Positions 16,026 to 18,402 of a DNA stretch of 18,402 nucleotides are shown here, piece after piece; positions within the stretch are counted from its first letter, which is position 1, and the number at the start of each line of letters is the position of its first letter. This DNA is from Euryarchaeota archaeon UBA550 (GTDB lineage Archaea > Thermoplasmatota > Poseidoniia > Poseidoniales > Poseidoniaceae). A program made the position numbers and the translations under genes. The stretch lies in contig DAYA01000067.1 of assembly GCA_002506705.1 (NCBI GenBank), forward strand, positions 1 to 18,402, given 5' to 3'. The notes under the pieces are model-generated. The model was not told the origin of the DNA. It saw only the letters and a program-made list of their open reading frames with translations, and did no database searches.

Positions 16026-16435
16026 CCTGGCCAGCCTCAATCCAAGAAATTATTGAAGAATTTCAAGAGATTGAAGACCAATTCGAGCGACTTGAAGTTT
16101 TGATGGATTTCTCAAGTGAAGTTGATGAGTTGCCAGTTGAGGACTGGAATGAATCCAATCTTGTCAGAGGATGTCAATCAATCGCTCATATCGAGGTAGA
16201 AATTCGTGATGAGACTGTTTGGATGAAGGCTGCTGCTGATGCCAAGATGGTACAAGGTCTACAAGGAATTCTTTCCATTGCAGTAAACGGTTCACCGCCT
16301 CAATCAGTGTTAGAGTTAACACCAGCCTTTGCTGAGGAGGCAGGGATTTTGGTCAGTCTAACACCTTCTCGATCTAACGGTTTTAGGACCATGTTTGATA
16401 TGGTTCAAAATCGCGTAAAGGAGGCAATTAAATGA
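16022..16435 (+). CDS. sufE: SufE, sulfur acceptor for SufS
   Basis: SufE takes the persulfide sulfur from SufS, raises its activity and passes sulfur to SufB. The 137-residue product has the family core NLVRGCQSIAHIEVE (46-60), with the acceptor Cys51 in the invariant GCQS loop, and the LQGILSIAVNGSPPQSVLE helix region. It is SufE and not SufU: there is no zinc-binding Cys triad. The start is a GTG (16022) overlapping the sufS stop (GTGA), with GGAGG 7 bases upstream (16010-16014). This is the only clear non-ATG start in the operon. The ATG at 16018 is out of frame. sufT follows with an ATGA overlap. The SufE route in an archaeon suggests bacterial origin. Confidence 0.94.
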   Translation: MTWPASIQEIIEEFQEIEDQFERLEVLMDFSSEVDELPVEDWNESNLVRGCQSIAHIEVEIRDETVWMKAAADAKMVQGLQGILSIAVNGSPPQSVLELTPAFAEEAGILVSLTPSRSNGFRTMFDMVQNRVKEAIK

Positions 16436-16743
16436 CAACGAAGGAAGAAGTCATGACTGCATTAGAGGAAGTTGAAGACCCAGAATTAGACATCTCCATT
16501 GTTGAACTTGGATTGGTGTATGATGTAAGATTTGAAGACAAAGATGGGGTAAAGCACGCTGAAGTCGATATGACTCTAACAAGTCCAGGATGCCCTGCTG
16601 CTGCAGAGATCATGGCGGCTGCACATCGTGCTGCGCTAAACGCTGTTGAAAGCGTCCACATCAATCTAGTGTGGTCACCGAGATGGGATCCAAAAGTTCA
16701 CGCCTCTGAAGATGCGAAAATGGATATGGGAATTTGGGATTAA
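16432..16743 (+). CDS. sufT: SufT / MIP18-like (DUF59) Fe-S maturation factor
   Basis: This 103-residue single-domain protein belongs to the MIP18/DUF59 family, which aids Fe-S cluster delivery; stand-alone SufT in bacteria helps under high demand for Fe-S proteins. Marks are VEDPELDISIVELGLVYDV (14-32), VDMTLTSPGCP (45-55) with the conserved Cys54, and VWSPRWDP (80-87) before the closing SEDAKMDMG helix. Its N terminus is free of any ATPase domain, so it is not the DUF59-Mrp fusion. ATG 16432 overlaps the sufE stop (ATGA), and AAGGAGG (16418-16424) lies 7 bases upstream. It closes the operon. Its TAA stop directly abuts the stop of the convergent helicase gene, with no terminator space. Confidence 0.93.
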   Translation: MTTKEEVMTALEEVEDPELDISIVELGLVYDVRFEDKDGVKHAEVDMTLTSPGCPAAAEIMAAAHRAALNAVESVHINLVWSPRWDPKVHASEDAKMDMGIWD

Positions 16744-18402
16744 TCACAAGTAAACTTCTTTTCTGTGAAGGTTGTTTCTTGGCTCTAATCCATTTTTCCG
16801 TAATTCTTCTACGTACTGTCTTCCCTCATCGTTTCTACAATACATGATTTCACTCGCACCGATGTAGTAGTCCCAATTTTTCTTGAAAACTTCTGCCCTT
16901 TCTTTGGTATTTGCAACAATCGAAGGAACGGTATGATACATCTGAATCGACCTTTCAGCACGCCGTAGGAATTTTGCTAATACTTCTGGAAGTAATTTCG
17001 TCAGCCATGTGTCTCTCATGTGCATTGCAGGTCTACTGATAATGTAGCGAGGGTTTTCTAGTGGTCCTAGAACCTCTTCGAGAGCCTTAGTGAATTTTGC
17101 AGTTTCTTCTTCTGATGCATGTTTGAGGTGATATCTCAACCAACCTGACCCTCTAGCGCCTCCAGTTGGTTTGCAGTCTCTATCTATCTCACTCAAATCG
17201 GCTAATGTATCCACTATTGCTCTAGAAATCGCGAGCATCAAAGATTCATCAGTCCACACACGTTTGTTTATTCCAAACTTGAATCCACCAGCGAAACTTG
17301 GGCCCATTTTACCCTCCACTGCAGAGCTTGGTGTTACATCAAACGGTTGGCCTATTCCCCACAGTTGCCTTACATGACTCCTATTACCTGCCCTGGCTAG
17401 CATTTCTTCATTGAATATCTCCATTCCTTCGTTAATCCCCTCTGGTTTGGCATCATTGAATGCTGCATGTACGTGACCGACCCCCTTCTCAATGGTCCCG
17501 TCATCGCATACTCCGTAGAGTTGCAAGTGTTTTCTCTTGAATCGGTCATAGTCATCATAGCCTTTAGTGAATTCTTCAGCCATGCATACAATGTCCCAGT
17601 TGTTTGCAACCTTTTCTTTCCAATTTGAATCAAGTCTAATCGATCGTCCCCTAAGTTGGTTTATGCTCATGCCGGTAGTTACTGTCGTCATGTCGATTAG
17701 AACGTTAATGCGTGAAGCATCCCAACCCTCGCCGAGAAGTCCTCTTGTTCCGATGAGGCATTTTGTCAATCCTTCCTGGAAAAACTCCGTAATCATCATT
17801 GAATAATATCGAGGTATCCAGTCCTTTCCTTTTCCATGGATTTCGTGGTAACCTTCTCTGATGCTATCCTCAAATCTGATATCAACATTGTTTTGTTTTA
17901 CCCATAATTCTGCTCTTGGCATAAATCGGTGGTATAGATCATCGTCCACTAGAACTGTACTTCCTGTCATCAATATAGGGTCGATTGAATCCCCCTCCTC
18001 ATGGGAAACAAGTGACCTGAAAACAGCGATTGCTCCACCTGCCTCGTCATCTAATATTCCCTCGACTAGCGTGGTTGCAGATGTTTTCTCGAAGTCGGTT
18101 ACAACGACAACTCGTATTGAATCTCCTAGTGCGTCTTTTTCTGCTTTGACGATTTTTTCTATGGCCGCCACTTTTGATGACGAGTAAGCCATTACTCTGC
18201 CGGCAGGTGATGCGCACGGTCTAGAACCTGTTTCGGTTATTTGGATTCCAAGCAGCCTTAACCTTGCTACTATTGATTCAGATAACTCATGGTCTAACTC
18301 ACTCTCAGACCTTCTGAGTCCATATCTTACGTATCTGTCTAGAACCGTTCTTAACATGCTCATTCTCGTCCACGATTCGTCGTAATTATCCATTGAGATA
18401 TT
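16744..18402 (-). CDS. SF2 DEAD/DEAH-type helicase, C-terminal part (partial)
   Basis: The gene runs off the window end; 552 residues are visible. The first ATG at 18393 is probably internal, since the frame is open to the edge and motifs I-III are missing. The RecA-like domain 2 lies at about 65-275: motif IV region RVVVVTDFEK (97-106), motif V IGTRGLLGEGWDAS (217-230) and motif VI QLRGRSIRLD (249-258), with the arginine finger type QxxGRxxR. The GEGWDAS wording is common in helicases of the restriction-enzyme and DEAD-like large ATPase groups. About 270 further residues follow with no recognised domain (a GGxxFGINKRVW segment at about 370-380, then a helical part). Function could be DNA/RNA remodelling or part of a restriction-like enzyme; the missing N-terminal half would decide. 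It is convergent with sufT. Confidence 0.75.
   Translation of the reverse strand, partial: NISMDNYDESWTRMSMLRTVLDRYVRYGLRRSESELDHELSESIVARLRLLGIQITETGSRPCASPAGRVMAYSSSKVAAIEKIVKAEKDALGDSIRVVVVTDFEKTSATTLVEGILDDEAGGAIAVFRSLVSHEEGDSIDPILMTGSTVLVDDDLYHRFMPRAELWVKQNNVDIRFEDSIREGYHEIHGKGKDWIPRYYSMMITEFFQEGLTKCLIGTRGLLGEGWDASRINVLIDMTTVTTGMSINQLRGRSIRLDSNWKEKVANNWDIVCMAEEFTKGYDDYDRFKRKHLQLYGVCDDGTIEKGVGHVHAAFNDAKPEGINEGMEIFNEEMLARAGNRSHVRQLWGIGQPFDVTPSSAVEGKMGPSFAGGFKFGINKRVWTDESLMLAISRAIVDTLADLSEIDRDCKPTGGARGSGWLRYHLKHASEEETAKFTKALEEVLGPLENPRYIISRPAMHMRDTWLTKLLPEVLAKFLRRAERSIQMYHTVPSIVANTKERAEVFKKNWDYYIGASEIMYCRNDEGRQYVEELRKNGLEPRNNLHRKEVYL

Noticed and set aside
16744..18402. A defence or restriction island at the right edge
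   Set aside because: Only one helicase fragment is visible; no methylase, nuclease, toxin or mobile element accompanies it, so there is no support for a defence locus.
1..18402. tRNA, rRNA, CRISPR, insertion sequence or prophage features
   Set aside because: No cloverleaf-like segment with a TTCRANYC-type arm, no regularly spaced repeats, no transposase or integrase frames and no long terminal repeats were seen on either strand; gaps between genes are nearly all under 110 bases.

Overview
The window looks like a compact archaeal chromosome segment, most probably from a marine Thermoplasmatota-type euryarchaeon (Marine Group II/Poseidoniales-like). This rests on an archaeal CTP-type riboflavin kinase, an archaeosine tRNA-guanine transglycosylase with a C-terminal PUA region, GGAGGTGA-type ribosome binding sites, very tight packing with many 1-4 base overlaps, and an aspartate-rich calcium-repeat insert in a membrane protein. 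The lineage is inferred; the window contains no rRNA or other decisive marker. By eye the GC content is a little above 40%.

Layout. Positions 1-477 (minus) hold the N-terminal part of a PLP-dependent glycine C-acetyltransferase/AONS-family enzyme, divergent from ribK (531-986, plus). From about 11575 down to 967 everything is on the minus strand. In transcription order: a NifU-domain Fe-S protein, the archaeosine transglycosylase (tgtA), ABC ATPase 1, ABC permease 1, ABC ATPase 2, ABC permease 2 (with a Ca-binding-type extracellular insert), a lipocalin-like AttH/CrtC-related protein, a membrane protein with a PH-like domain, a TPR protein and truA. From 11682 to 16743 (plus) lies a complete SUF operon, sufC-sufB-sufD-sufS-sufE-sufT, with every junction after sufB overlapping or nearly so. 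At 16744-18402 (minus), convergent and stop-to-stop with sufT, is the C-terminal part of an SF2 helicase that runs off the window.

How the genes work together. The SUF operon and the divergent NifU-domain gene share one roughly 100-base control region and together form a full iron-sulfur cluster set: SufS desulfurase, SufE sulfur relay, SufBCD scaffold, and NifU-type and SufT carriers/targeting factors. The two ABC-2-type export modules and the lipocalin-like protein are translationally coupled and probably act on one hydrophobic or surface substrate. truA and tgtA are both tRNA modification genes. No tRNA, rRNA, CRISPR array, insertion sequence or phage gene was found, and no stretch over 300 bases lacks a gene.

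The most striking observation is that the tgtA product keeps both catalytic aspartates but has lost all four zinc ligands that are normally invariant in the TGT family. I do not see a wholly new multi-gene system; the main candidate for something undescribed is the coupled ABC/ABC/lipocalin-like cassette with its calcium-repeat loop.
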